Shown here: positions 9,377 to 17,231 of the stretch, piece by piece
Position numbering within the stretch: position 1 is the stretch's first letter
Layout: each line of letters opens with the position of its first letter
Translations under genes and position numbers: made by a program
Notes under the pieces: generated by a model
Database searches by the model: none
Told to the model about the DNA's origin: nothing
What the model saw: only the letters and a program-made list of their open reading frames with translations
DNA from: Caldilineaceae bacterium
GTDB taxonomy: Bacteria > Chloroflexota > Anaerolineae > Caldilineales > Caldilineaceae
NCBI GenBank assembly: GCA_022827195.1
Contig: JAJDTL010000003.1
Coordinates: forward strand, 103,609-167,608
Reading direction: 5' to 3'
Length of the DNA stretch: 64,000 nt

Positions 9377-9750
9377 GGCGTCGGCTAAAGTAGCGAAGGC
9401 TCAGACATTCTGCCTACTGCTGCATTCAAACAGAAGGCGATGATGATAGGACAAATGGTTGGCGCCTATCAGAAACTGTCTCGTGAGAAAAGTTGGGGTG
9501 ATTTGTACGAAAAGAAGGTCGAGGAATCGTATTGCAGTGGTGTTCCTAGGGGCTGTACCAGTCGTCCGTGCTGAAGCGCGTCTTCATTCCGGACGGCGTT
9601 TGGTTTCTGAAGCCAAAGGCGACTTTGGCAGACGCAGGCCATGCTCGCAGACGTGAGGAGATCCCCAGTCTACGAATGTTTGGGCAGCTTGCTCAAATTG
9701 CTATCTGGCAATTGGCAGTGTGAGCCAGCGCCGGCGAACACCAGCTTCTC
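9377..9750. other. 374-base gap without a recognisable gene
   Basis: This lies between the 3' ends of the molybdenum hydroxylase gene (plus) and the SDR gene (minus). The only open frame (9459-9656, GTG start) is basic, low in hydrophobic residues and resembles nothing I know. No clear hairpin terminator or RNA is visible. Confidence 0.6.
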
Positions 9751-10518
9751 CTACTGCGCCGTGTATCCGCCGTCCACCGGCCAAACGCTCGCTGTTACAA
9801 ACGATGCATCTTCGGAGGCCAGAAACGCAACCACCGCCGCGATCTCCTCCGCCCGGCCCATCCGCCCCATAGGGTGCAGCCGTCGCATCTCCGCGTGTAC
9901 TTCCGGGTCGCCAGTCACGTTCGCCGTCAGCGGCGTATAGACAAAGGCCGGCGCAATGGCATTGATCCGGACCCCTTCACTGGCAAAGCGAACGCCCATC
10001 TCCTTGGTCATCTGAACCACCGCCCCTTTGCTGTGAGGGTAGGCGGTGTAGCCGTCCGAAAAGGGCAGCGATGTCGGGTAGGCGACAATCCCCATGATCG
10101 AAACCAGGTTCACGATCGATCCGCGGCCGGCGGGGCGCATCACAGCAAGTGCCGCGTGCGACATCAGGAAGACCCCCTTGGCATTCACCTCCATTACAGC
10201 ATCCCAGCGGGCTTCAAAGTCGGCAGTGGGAGGCAATGTTCGCGGTGTAATGCCCGCCGAGTTGACCAGGCAGTCCAGCCCGCCGCATTGCGTAACCGCG
10301 TAATCCACGCTTGCCTCCGCGTCCGTACGCAGCGTCACGTCGCAAACGACGCAATGTAGCCTCTCCTGCTCGTGTTCGGCGGCCAACGAAGCCAACCCGT
10401 CTTCATCGATGTCGCAAGCCAGCACGGTTGCCCCTTCGGCCAGGAAGCGATGCGCGCTGGCCCGTCCGATACCGGATGCAGCCCCTGTGATTAGTGCTAC
10501 TTTGTCAACCAGATCCAT
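9751..10518 (-). CDS. Short-chain dehydrogenase/reductase (classical SDR)
   Basis: 255 residues from the ATG at 10518. A longer frame goes upstream to 10695, but its first 59 residues are polar and unlike SDRs, and the Rossmann fold begins right after MDLVDKVALITGAASGIG. Nucleotide motif TGAASGIG is at residues 11-18; the NNAG motif is present as NSAG (86-89); the catalytic triad is Ser140, Tyr160 and Lys164 (YPHSK). Asp36 after the second strand favours NAD(H) over NADP(H). The end ASVWPVDGGYTAQ is the usual SDR C-terminal signature. The substrate is unknown; family members oxidise secondary alcohols of sugars, hydroxyacids and others. PPK2 lies upstream on the same strand with a 187-base gap. 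Confidence 0.9.
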   Translation of the reverse strand: MDLVDKVALITGAASGIGRASAHRFLAEGATVLACDIDEDGLASLAAEHEQERLHCVVCDVTLRTDAEASVDYAVTQCGGLDCLVNSAGITPRTLPPTADFEARWDAVMEVNAKGVFLMSHAALAVMRPAGRGSIVNLVSIMGIVAYPTSLPFSDGYTAYPHSKGAVVQMTKEMGVRFASEGVRINAIAPAFVYTPLTANVTGDPEVHAEMRRLHPMGRMGRAEEIAAVVAFLASEDASFVTASVWPVDGGYTAQ

Positions 10519-10705
10519 CGTCAAGGAATAGTGGTCGTCTTCGTGCGAACTTTCAACGAAATGGCCGGGGAGGAGTCGCGAAGGATGAGTCCTTGCGCCT
10601 TCTCTCTGTTGTGCTCTCCGAATCTGTACAAATCTCCTGCCCGTTCTGAGCTCGGTGGCCAGAGATTCCTTCAATGTTGCCGTGGCCTGCCCCAATCAAC
10701 CTCTA

Positions 10706-11440
10706 TCAGCCCAGCGCGGCCTCTACATTCTGAATCACCGTCTCCAATACCTTGATGCGCGCGAATCGTTTCGACTCGGCGGCAACAATCGTCCATGGCG
10801 CCAGCACCGTGTCGGTCTTTTGCACCATCTCCTCTATCGCCTCTTCGTACGCATCACGCTTCTTCCGGTTTCGCCAGTCCTCGTCGGTCAGCTTCCACTG
10901 GCGCAACGGATCGACGGCGCGGCTTTCGAAGCGCTGTTTCTGCTCCTTAGAGGAGATATGCAGGAAGAACTTGATCAGGATCGTCCCGTCAGAAACGAGC
11001 AGAGACTCCCAGTGCCGAATCTCCTCGTAGGCTCGCCGCCAGTCCGGCACGTTGGCAAAGCCCTCCACCCTCTCCACCAGGACGCGCCCATACCAGGTCC
11101 GGTCAAAGATGCACATGCCGCCTCTACCGGGAACGGCCGGCCAGAACCGCCAGAGAAAGTGATGCCGCTTTTCACGGTCGGTCGGTGCCTGGTACTGATG
11201 TACAGAAAAGTGACGGGGATCAAGGGGGGCAGTAAGCCGCCGGATACAGCCGCCCTTTCCGGCCGCATCCCAACCTTCGAACAGAATCAACAGCGGCGGG
11301 CCGATCTTCCCTCCGATCTGGCCGCCCAGCCGCAGGCGCAAAGCCAGAAACTTCTGCTGGCGCGCCTCCAGGAGTTCTTCGTAGTCCTTCCGCTTCAGCC
11401 TCTGGCTCAGGTCGACATGATTCAGAATTGACAGTTCCAT
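10706..11440 (-). CDS. ppk2: Polyphosphate kinase 2 family protein
   Basis: A 244-residue single-domain PPK2, which transfers phosphate between polyphosphate and nucleotides in the cytoplasm. The Walker A motif is GWDAAGKGG (residues 56-64), the Walker B region is CIFDRTWYGRVLVERVEGF with Asp113, and the arginine-rich lid module region lies between and after them. Whether it phosphorylates AMP, ADP or GDP cannot be settled by eye; the short single-domain form is like class I or III enzymes. The start is an ATG at 11440, giving the usual amphipathic N-terminal arm. The neighbours do not suggest a special role. Confidence 0.92.
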   Translation of the reverse strand: MELSILNHVDLSQRLKRKDYEELLEARQQKFLALRLRLGGQIGGKIGPPLLILFEGWDAAGKGGCIRRLTAPLDPRHFSVHQYQAPTDREKRHHFLWRFWPAVPGRGGMCIFDRTWYGRVLVERVEGFANVPDWRRAYEEIRHWESLLVSDGTILIKFFLHISSKEQKQRFESRAVDPLRQWKLTDEDWRNRKKRDAYEEAIEEMVQKTDTVLAPWTIVAAESKRFARIKVLETVIQNVEAALG

Positions 11441-11632
11441 TACGCAGCGCCCAACCTTTCTCGGTTCCTTTCACACAATGAGAAAACAGACCATCGCTTT
11501 CTTGCGGAAGCGGGTCTGCCAATTTGCATCAGAACTGCGGGGTCGATACGCCTGCACCACCGTTATCCGCCCGCCGTATCCTCAGACTGGCAGGGACCTC
11601 GGCAACTCTCCCCATTATGTCCATTGTACCAC

Positions 11633-11971
11633 TTACTTTTCCACCAAAAATCCCTGGCGCAGGGGATGGCACACGTCCAGGAACTTGCAGTCGGTTACGG
11701 CTCGCCCGGCATGCTCGCGGGTTCCCGCAATGACTGCAATTTCGCCCGGCCCCAGCACACGAGTCTCGCCGCCGCTGAAGCTCAATTCAAATCTTCCTTC
11801 CAACACGGTCACTACCTGCTCGTGGGGATGATCGTGGGCGGGCAGGTGCGAACCGGCTTTCACCCTCCAGTATACGAGCGTCATGTTCTAGCTATGGATC
11901 ACCTTGCCAAAATAGCCGGGATACAGCTCCCGCTCGCGCACAGTCTCCAGACTGTATCTGCCCCTTCCCAT
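11633..11971 (-). pseudogene. Cupin-domain gene interrupted by an in-frame TAG
   Basis: Reading from an ATG at 11971 gives MGRGRYSLETVRERELYPGY, then FGKVIHS, a TAG codon at 11888-11890, and NMTLVYWRVKAGSHLPAH. Small cupins of this kind generally read HSENMT at that place, so the TAG sits exactly where GAG (Glu) is expected, a one-base change. The downstream part is an intact 83-residue cupin core with the HDHPHEQ metal-binding motif and the second motif PGEIAVIAG...H. If translation restarts at the ATG at 11884 (two codons after the TAG) a shortened protein could be made, but I see no ribosome site for it. It could also be a sequencing error. Natural members bind a metal and have varied functions. 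Confidence 0.65.
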
Positions 11972-11998
11972 CGCCCCAAGTTCCGGAGTGACCTGGCA

Positions 11999-12265
11999 TT
12001 ACTGTTTCGTTAGCTTTGCCATCAACGCAGTCGTGGACGGCTCGGTAATTACGTCGCCGTCGGGGAAGACAATCGTCGGAACCGACATGAATCCGTTGTT
12101 GAGCCGCTGCACCAACTCCCTGGCATCTTCGTCGCCTTCAATATCAATCTCCACGAAGTCAACGCCTTGACTCTCCATCACCGACTTCGCCCGCCAGCAA
12201 TCCGGGCACCATGTCGTCGTGTACATTTTGATCCGGGCGCCGTTTCCGGTTACGCTATGGGTCAT
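11999..12265 (-). CDS. Glutaredoxin / mycoredoxin-like protein
   Basis: 88 residues from the ATG at 12265, chosen because a clear AGGAG site lies 7 bases upstream; the longer frame to 12310 has none. The redox motif WCPDC has Cys20 and Cys23 in the thioredoxin-fold strand-helix position, followed by the VPTIVFPDG cis-proline segment. Glutaredoxin-like proteins reduce disulfides or mycothiol/bacillithiol mixed disulfides; WCPDC and the length are close to actinobacterial mycoredoxins, but the thiol partner is unknown. The gene ends 28 bases before the broken cupin gene on the same strand. Confidence 0.88.
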   Translation of the reverse strand: MTHSVTGNGARIKMYTTTWCPDCWRAKSVMESQGVDFVEIDIEGDEDARELVQRLNNGFMSVPTIVFPDGDVITEPSTTALMAKLTKQ

Positions 12266-12514
12266 TCCGTTCTCCTGTATTGCGAATATGGACGACGGAC
12301 CGGTACACAAGGTCTACAAAATATTTGTCCCAGTCTTCGTCGGTGAACGCCAACCTAGCCTATTCAAGTAGCGAGTATACCGTATCTGCGGAATCTGATA
12401 AAGCGCGTTGGCCTGGTTGTCCGTCGCTTGAATGGACCGCCATTGCCGTTCGCTGATCTCAGGTACAACTCTGAATCCCGAAACGATTCGCGAAAGCCTC
12501 GGAATGACGCCAAG

Positions 12515-15500
12515 ATGATTCAGCATGCTTCGAAACCAGACGCCGCCACGTTGGCCGCGCCTGACTTCTCTAATTCACTCCAGGAAACAAGCGAGCTTGT
12601 TCACCAACTGGAGCAGGTCATTGAAGGCGAAGTACGGTTCGACGGCTACAGCCGCATGCTCTATAGCACTGACGCCAGCCAATATCAGATCCAACCGTTG
12701 GGCGTCGTGATCCCCCGCCACTCCGATGACGTTCAAGCCGCTGTTGAGCTTGCCGCTCGCCATCGCGTGCCGCTCCTGCCCCGCGGTGGCGGCAGTTCGC
12801 TGGCGGGGCAGTGTGTCGGCCCCGGCCTCGTCATCGACACGAGCAAGTACATGGACAAGATTCTGGCTGTGGACGTGGAAGCCCGTACTGCCACGGTCCA
12901 GGCCGGCGTCTCAATCGGCGTCTTCAACCGCACGCTGGCTCCTCTGGGACTGATGCTGGGCCCGGACCCAGCCAGTGCTGACCGCGCCTCCATCGGCGGC
13001 TCGATCGGCAACAACGCCACCGGCAGCCACAGCATCCTCTACGGTATGATGGCTGACAATCTGCTCGAGACCGAAGTCGTGCTAAGCGACGGCTCGACCG
13101 CATGCTTCGGGCCGGTGACTTCAGCGGCAATGGAAAGCCGCCAGCGCGGTGACTCGCTCGAAGCGCAGATCTACCGTGAAGTCCCAGCTATCGTGAAAGC
13201 CCAATTTGAACAGATTCTTGAGCGCTGGCCGCGCCACTGGCGCCGTGTCTCCGGGTACAATCTCGACCGGCTCCTGGCCGCGCTGCTCCACCAGGACGGA
13301 TTCGCTCCAGAGGAAAATCATTCGACAGCAAGCGCCGCCCTCCTGCAGGCGCGGCTTGGGTTCGACAGCCTCTTTCAGTCCGAATACTGCGATTCGTCCC
13401 AGTTCGAACAGTTCAATCTGAGCCAGCTCATCGCGGGAAGTGAAGGCACGCTCGCAACCGTTACCAGCGCAACCCTGCAACTGGTCCCCAAACCAGAGAT
13501 GACCGCGCTCGCAGTCGTCCATTTCGATCGCTTGATTGACGCCTGCGCCTCCATACCCGATATCCTCGAAAAGCAGCCCAGCGCCTCCGAGCTTCTCGAT
13601 AAGCACTTGATGGACCTTGCCCGTGCCCAACCCGAATGGGCCAAACGCCTCCACTTTGTCGAAGGGGACCCGGAGGCCGTCCTCCTGACCGAGTTTTACG
13701 GTGCAAGTGAGTCTGAATTGACATCGAAAATGGACGGGTTGGAGCGTCACCTCCGCAGCCTCGGCCGGAAGAGCACGGTCATCAAGCTGCTGAATCCGGC
13801 TCGCCAAAAGGATGTGTGGGACGTACGCAAGGCCGGGCTGAACATTCTTATGGGTCGCCGCGGCGACTACAAGCCTGTGCCCGGTATCGAAGATGTATCC
13901 GTTCCGCAGGAAAAACTGGCCGACTACCTGGAGAAGATTCTCGATTTTTGCGGACAGCAGGAGGACGTTTCAGGCATCGCCGTCTACGCCCATGCCTCGG
14001 CCGGTTGCCTGCACGTGCGCCCACTGTTGAATCTCAAGAAACAGACCGGCATCGATGCACTCCGGATAGTGGGAAAACACGCATGCGACCTCGCCGTCTC
14101 TTTCGGCGGCGCTATGAGCGGTGAACATGGCGACGGCCTCGCCCGCAGTTACCTCCATCCCCGTCTATTCGGCGCCGACCTCTACGGCGCGTTGCGGCAG
14201 GTTAAGCAGGTGTTTGACCCCGAGAATAGAATGAATCCGGGCAAGATTATCGATGCGCCAGCCTCAACCGAGAACCTGCGCTTCGGTCAGGAATACGACA
14301 CCATCGAACTGCGCACCGTCTTCGACTGGAGCAGCGATTTCGGATACGCCGAAGCCATCGAAATGTGCAACGGCGCCGGCGTCTGCCGCAAGCTGGGCAC
14401 GGGAACGATGTGCCCCAGTTACATCGCTACCCGCGATGAGCAGGATACGACGCGCGGTCGCGCCAACGCGCTGCGCAACGCGCTCGCCGGACGCATTCCC
14501 CGTGAGGAGCTGTTCTCGCCTCAGATGTACGAAGTAATGGACCTTTGCGTCGGCTGCAAGGCCTGCAAAAGCGAATGCCCCTCTGCGGTCGACATGGCGC
14601 GCATCAAGGCCGAGTTTCTGGTCCATTACTATGCCGAGAATGGTCTGCCCCTCTTTAACCGCCTGATGGGCCTGCTGCCCACGCTCAACCGTCTACTCTA
14701 TCGCTTCGGACGTCCCCTAATACCTCTTGTCAATTGGAGTTTGAAGACGCCACCGGCTAAGTCACTGCTCCTCCGTGCCGGCATCGACCCGCGTCGCAAC
14801 CTGCCAGCTTATGCCCCCAGCACCTTTTCTTCCTTGTTTGCCCGGAGGGAAGAGGCGGGCCTGCCTCGCGCGGACAGCAGCGAAGGTTCTCCGGATGTAA
14901 TCCTCTTTCACGACACCTGGGCCGAGTACAACCATCCGGAGGTTGGTCAGGCCGCCGTTGAGGTATTGGAGGCCGTCGGTTACCGCGTGCACCTGGCAGA
15001 AGGGAGAGCCTGCTGTGGGCGACCGCTCATCACCGGGGGACAGGCCGACAAAGTTCGCAGCTGGGTCGATCAAAACGTAGCACTGCTCGCCCCGTATGCT
15101 CGCCAGGGCGTGCCAATCGTCGGAATAGAGCCCAGCTGCATCCTCACGCTGCGGGATGAATACCCCGACTTGGCCTCCGATCGCGAAGAGGCGCTCCTGT
15201 TGGCAGAAAGTGCCTTCACCTTTGACGAGTTCATCGTTCTTGCAACTGCTGCTGCAGATGAGGTCGCAGAGCCCTCTCGACCTTCGCTGCTTCCAATCTG
15301 GCGCAACGACGCGGGCACGGCCTATTTGCACGGACATTGTCACCAAAAAGCTCTGATAGGCAACGAGGCCAGCATCGACGCGCTGCGCGCGGCCGGCTAC
15401 ACCGTGGAGCTAATCGACAGCGGTTGCTGCGGCATGGCTGGAGATTTCGGCTACGGGTTGGATCACTACGAAGTTAGCCGTGCCATCGGCGAGGAGCGGC

Positions 15501-15673
15501 TCTTTCCCGCCGTCCGCGACCTGCCCGCCGACGCAGTCCTCGTGGCCAGCGGCACCAGCTGCCGCGACCAGATCGTTCAGTTCGCCGGGAAAGCGCCTGT
15601 CCACATGGCACAGGCGCTGGCCGCAGCGTTGAAGATTTCCGCCAGTGATTCTGGGGTAAAAGGGACGCCATGA
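12515..15673 (+). CDS. FAD- and Fe-S-containing D-2-hydroxyacid dehydrogenase, YdiJ-like (candidate D-2-hydroxyglutarate dehydrogenase)
   Basis: 1052 residues from the ATG at 12515; the open frame goes back to 12428, but those 29 residues (SESRNDSRKPRND and so on) are unlike the family. The first half is a PCMH-type FAD domain (PLLPRGGGSSLAGQ, then IGGSIGNNATGSHS) with the FAD-linked oxidase C-terminal domain (GEHGDGLARSYL). The second half is GlpC/GlcF-like: one region CNGAGVCRK...CPSY, a ferredoxin motif CVGCKACKSECPS, and two cysteine-rich CCG-type blocks (RACCGRP, then HCHQK and SGCCGMAGDF). The same domain order and length occur in E. coli YdiJ, reported to oxidise D-2-hydroxyglutarate. 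The gene is convergent with a hydroxyacid-oxoacid transhydrogenase, whose product is D-2-hydroxyglutarate, which supports this substrate. Confidence 0.88.
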   Translation: MIQHASKPDAATLAAPDFSNSLQETSELVHQLEQVIEGEVRFDGYSRMLYSTDASQYQIQPLGVVIPRHSDDVQAAVELAARHRVPLLPRGGGSSLAGQCVGPGLVIDTSKYMDKILAVDVEARTATVQAGVSIGVFNRTLAPLGLMLGPDPASADRASIGGSIGNNATGSHSILYGMMADNLLETEVVLSDGSTACFGPVTSAAMESRQRGDSLEAQIYREVPAIVKAQFEQILERWPRHWRRVSGYNLDRLLAALLHQDGFAPEENHSTASAALLQARLGFDSLFQSEYCDSSQFEQFNLSQLIAGSEGTLATVTSATLQLVPKPEMTALAVVHFDRLIDACASIPDILEKQPSASELLDKHLMDLARAQPEWAKRLHFVEGDPEAVLLTEFYGASESELTSKMDGLERHLRSLGRKSTVIKLLNPARQKDVWDVRKAGLNILMGRRGDYKPVPGIEDVSVPQEKLADYLEKILDFCGQQEDVSGIAVYAHASAGCLHVRPLLNLKKQTGIDALRIVGKHACDLAVSFGGAMSGEHGDGLARSYLHPRLFGADLYGALRQVKQVFDPENRMNPGKIIDAPASTENLRFGQEYDTIELRTVFDWSSDFGYAEAIEMCNGAGVCRKLGTGTMCPSYIATRDEQDTTRGRANALRNALAGRIPREELFSPQMYEVMDLCVGCKACKSECPSAVDMARIKAEFLVHYYAENGLPLFNRLMGLLPTLNRLLYRFGRPLIPLVNWSLKTPPAKSLLLRAGIDPRRNLPAYAPSTFSSLFARREEAGLPRADSSEGSPDVILFHDTWAEYNHPEVGQAAVEVLEAVGYRVHLAEGRACCGRPLITGGQADKVRSWVDQNVALLAPYARQGVPIVGIEPSCILTLRDEYPDLASDREEALLLAESAFTFDEFIVLATAAADEVAEPSRPSLLPIWRNDAGTAYLHGHCHQKALIGNEASIDALRAAGYTVELIDSGCCGMAGDFGYGLDHYEVSRAIGEERLFPAVRDLPADAVLVASGTSCRDQIVQFAGKAPVHMAQALAAALKISASDSGVKGTP

Positions 15674-15695
15674 GCGGCTGCTATCTCAGGCCGCT
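15673..15695. terminator. Possible hairpin between convergent genes
   Basis: AGCGGC at 15673-15678 can pair with GCCGCT at 15690-15695 across an 11-base loop. It lies between the stop codons of two convergent genes. There is no T-run on either side, so a terminator role is only tentative. Confidence 0.25.
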
Positions 15696-15719
15696 ACCTT
15701 CCGCATTTCGAAGAAACCC

Positions 15720-16994
15720 TCACCAATACTTCATCGCATCGCGGAATAGCCCGGCCAGGTCGTCCCCGTGCGCCGGTCTTGGCGACAGTTTCGTCACCCG
15801 GTGTTGCGGCAGCGTGCCCTCCACTAGGGTCGGAATGTCCTCTTCCGTGAAGCCAATCGCGCTCAGTCCGTTGGGCACACCGGTCTCTTTCATCAGGTCG
15901 ATGATCGCCTGTGAAAGCAGTTCGCCCGCGTCCTCTTCACTCGCGTCGCTCGTGTCCACACCCATCAGCCCGGCCGCGTGCAGATGCTTCGCCGGATTCG
16001 TCGGAGCAGTGAAACGAAAGACCGCCGGCGCGTTGAGAATGACCGACATGCCGTGCGGAATAATTGGATGACCAGGAGGGTATCCCGGTGGACTGTAACT
16101 GCGGACCATGCCGCTGACCGGATAGCTCATGCCGTGCGGGAGATGCACACCCGCGTTGCCGAACCCAATGCCCGCATAGGCTGCGGCCAGCAGCATCGCG
16201 CTGCGGGCCTCGTCATCCTCCGTATCCCGGATCGCCCGCACAATGTTGGCCGAAACCATCTCGATCGCCTTGGTCGCCCAAATGTCGCTGATCGGGTTCG
16301 CTCCCTGGTAGGCCGGCCGCGTCTCCGGGGACTCCGGCGCGTCTCGACAATCGTATGGCATGGCCGTCAGCGATTCCAATGCATGGCTCAGCACGTCCAG
16401 CCCTGTGCTGGCCGCTGCCATTTGCGGTAGAGTGCGGGTGTTGTGGGGATCTAAAATCCCCAGCTGAGGGCGCAAGGCCCTGTGCGCGATCCCTGTTTTC
16501 GCGTGCAACTCCGTCAGGTCACAGATGGCGACGCCGGTCGTTTCGCTCCCTGTGCCCGCGGTCGTGGGCACGGCAATATGGGGGCGCAGTTCGCCAGGCA
16601 CAGGAACGCCCCGGCCGATCGGCGCGTTCACATAGTCCAAAAACGGAGCAGGATAGGTAGCATACAGATTGGCAGCTTTGGCCGTATCGATTGTCGAGCC
16701 GCCTCCGACAGAGAGGTATCCATCGAAATCTCCACCGAGGGCGAAGTTGATCGCGTCCTGAAAAGACCTATCGGTCGGCTCCACGCGCACTTGATCGTAG
16801 AGCGCCGAGTCGATACCCTCCACCTGCAGCGCGTCCAGCGCAACTTCCACCGGCTCGCTTCTTGCCAGTCGCGGGTCGGTGACCACCATCACTCGCCCGG
16901 CGCCCAGCTTCTTCATGTCGTGGCCTACTTCTCGTGTTACTCCTGGACCGTACTTGATGCTTGACGTGTCCATCGTGAAGGCGCTTTCTTTCAC
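15720..16994 (-). CDS. Hydroxyacid-oxoacid transhydrogenase (iron-containing alcohol dehydrogenase family)
   Basis: 424 residues closely matching human ADHFE1-type HOT enzymes along their length: KYGPGVTREVG, VRVEPTDRSFQDAI, VGGGSTIDTAKAANLYA, PTTAGTGSETTGVAI, TRPAYQGANPISDIWA, GIGFGNAGVHLPHGMSYP and GTLPQHRVTKLSP. The metal ligands are visible as Asp and His in GLDVLSHALE and the later His residues in GVHLPHGMS and IIPHGMS. The family transfers hydride from 4-hydroxybutyrate to 2-oxoglutarate through bound NAD, giving succinic semialdehyde and D-2-hydroxyglutarate. The GTG at 16994 is preferred because a purine-rich GGAGAGGAAA lies upstream; an ATG at 16973 is the alternative. The convergent neighbour is a probable D-2-hydroxyglutarate dehydrogenase. 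Confidence 0.92.
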   Translation of the reverse strand: MKESAFTMDTSSIKYGPGVTREVGHDMKKLGAGRVMVVTDPRLARSEPVEVALDALQVEGIDSALYDQVRVEPTDRSFQDAINFALGGDFDGYLSVGGGSTIDTAKAANLYATYPAPFLDYVNAPIGRGVPVPGELRPHIAVPTTAGTGSETTGVAICDLTELHAKTGIAHRALRPQLGILDPHNTRTLPQMAAASTGLDVLSHALESLTAMPYDCRDAPESPETRPAYQGANPISDIWATKAIEMVSANIVRAIRDTEDDEARSAMLLAAAYAGIGFGNAGVHLPHGMSYPVSGMVRSYSPPGYPPGHPIIPHGMSVILNAPAVFRFTAPTNPAKHLHAAGLMGVDTSDASEEDAGELLSQAIIDLMKETGVPNGLSAIGFTEEDIPTLVEGTLPQHRVTKLSPRPAHGDDLAGLFRDAMKYW

Positions 16995-17195
16995 CGTACG
17001 TTTCCTCTCCTCTCCTCTTCAATTCTGTTCCAGACCTGTCCGCATACGTTGAAATGGCCTACTGCATCAGGCCTACTTTTTTGGCAGAACTGGGCGGTTG
17101 CCTGATGAATGACTGTGCAGATCTCTTAGCCTGAAAAGCGAATCACTACAGCCGGCAGGGAGAGAGCAGGATTCACTCAAGGTTCAGGCCGCATC

Positions 17196-17224
17196 TTGTT
17201 CCGCCTCATTTGCATCAGTATACT
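17196..17224 (+). promoter_or_regulatory. Possible promoter giving a leaderless transcript
   Basis: TTGTTC at 17196-17201 and TATACT at 17219-17224 are 17 bases apart. The -10 is five of six to consensus; the -35 is weak. The predicted start of transcription falls at or next to the ATG at 17232, which would make the downstream gene leaderless. No ribosome site precedes that ATG. Confidence 0.4.
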
Positions 17225-17231
17225 GTCAGAA

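Noticed and set aside
9459..9656. 65-residue open frame in the gap after the molybdenum hydroxylase gene
   Set aside because: No ribosome site, no recognisable motif, and codon use unlike the neighbours. Kept only as part of the gap description.
10519..10695. N-terminal extension of the first SDR
   Set aside because: The 59 extra residues are polar, carry no signal or fold character, and the SDR Rossmann start begins only at the ATG at 10518.
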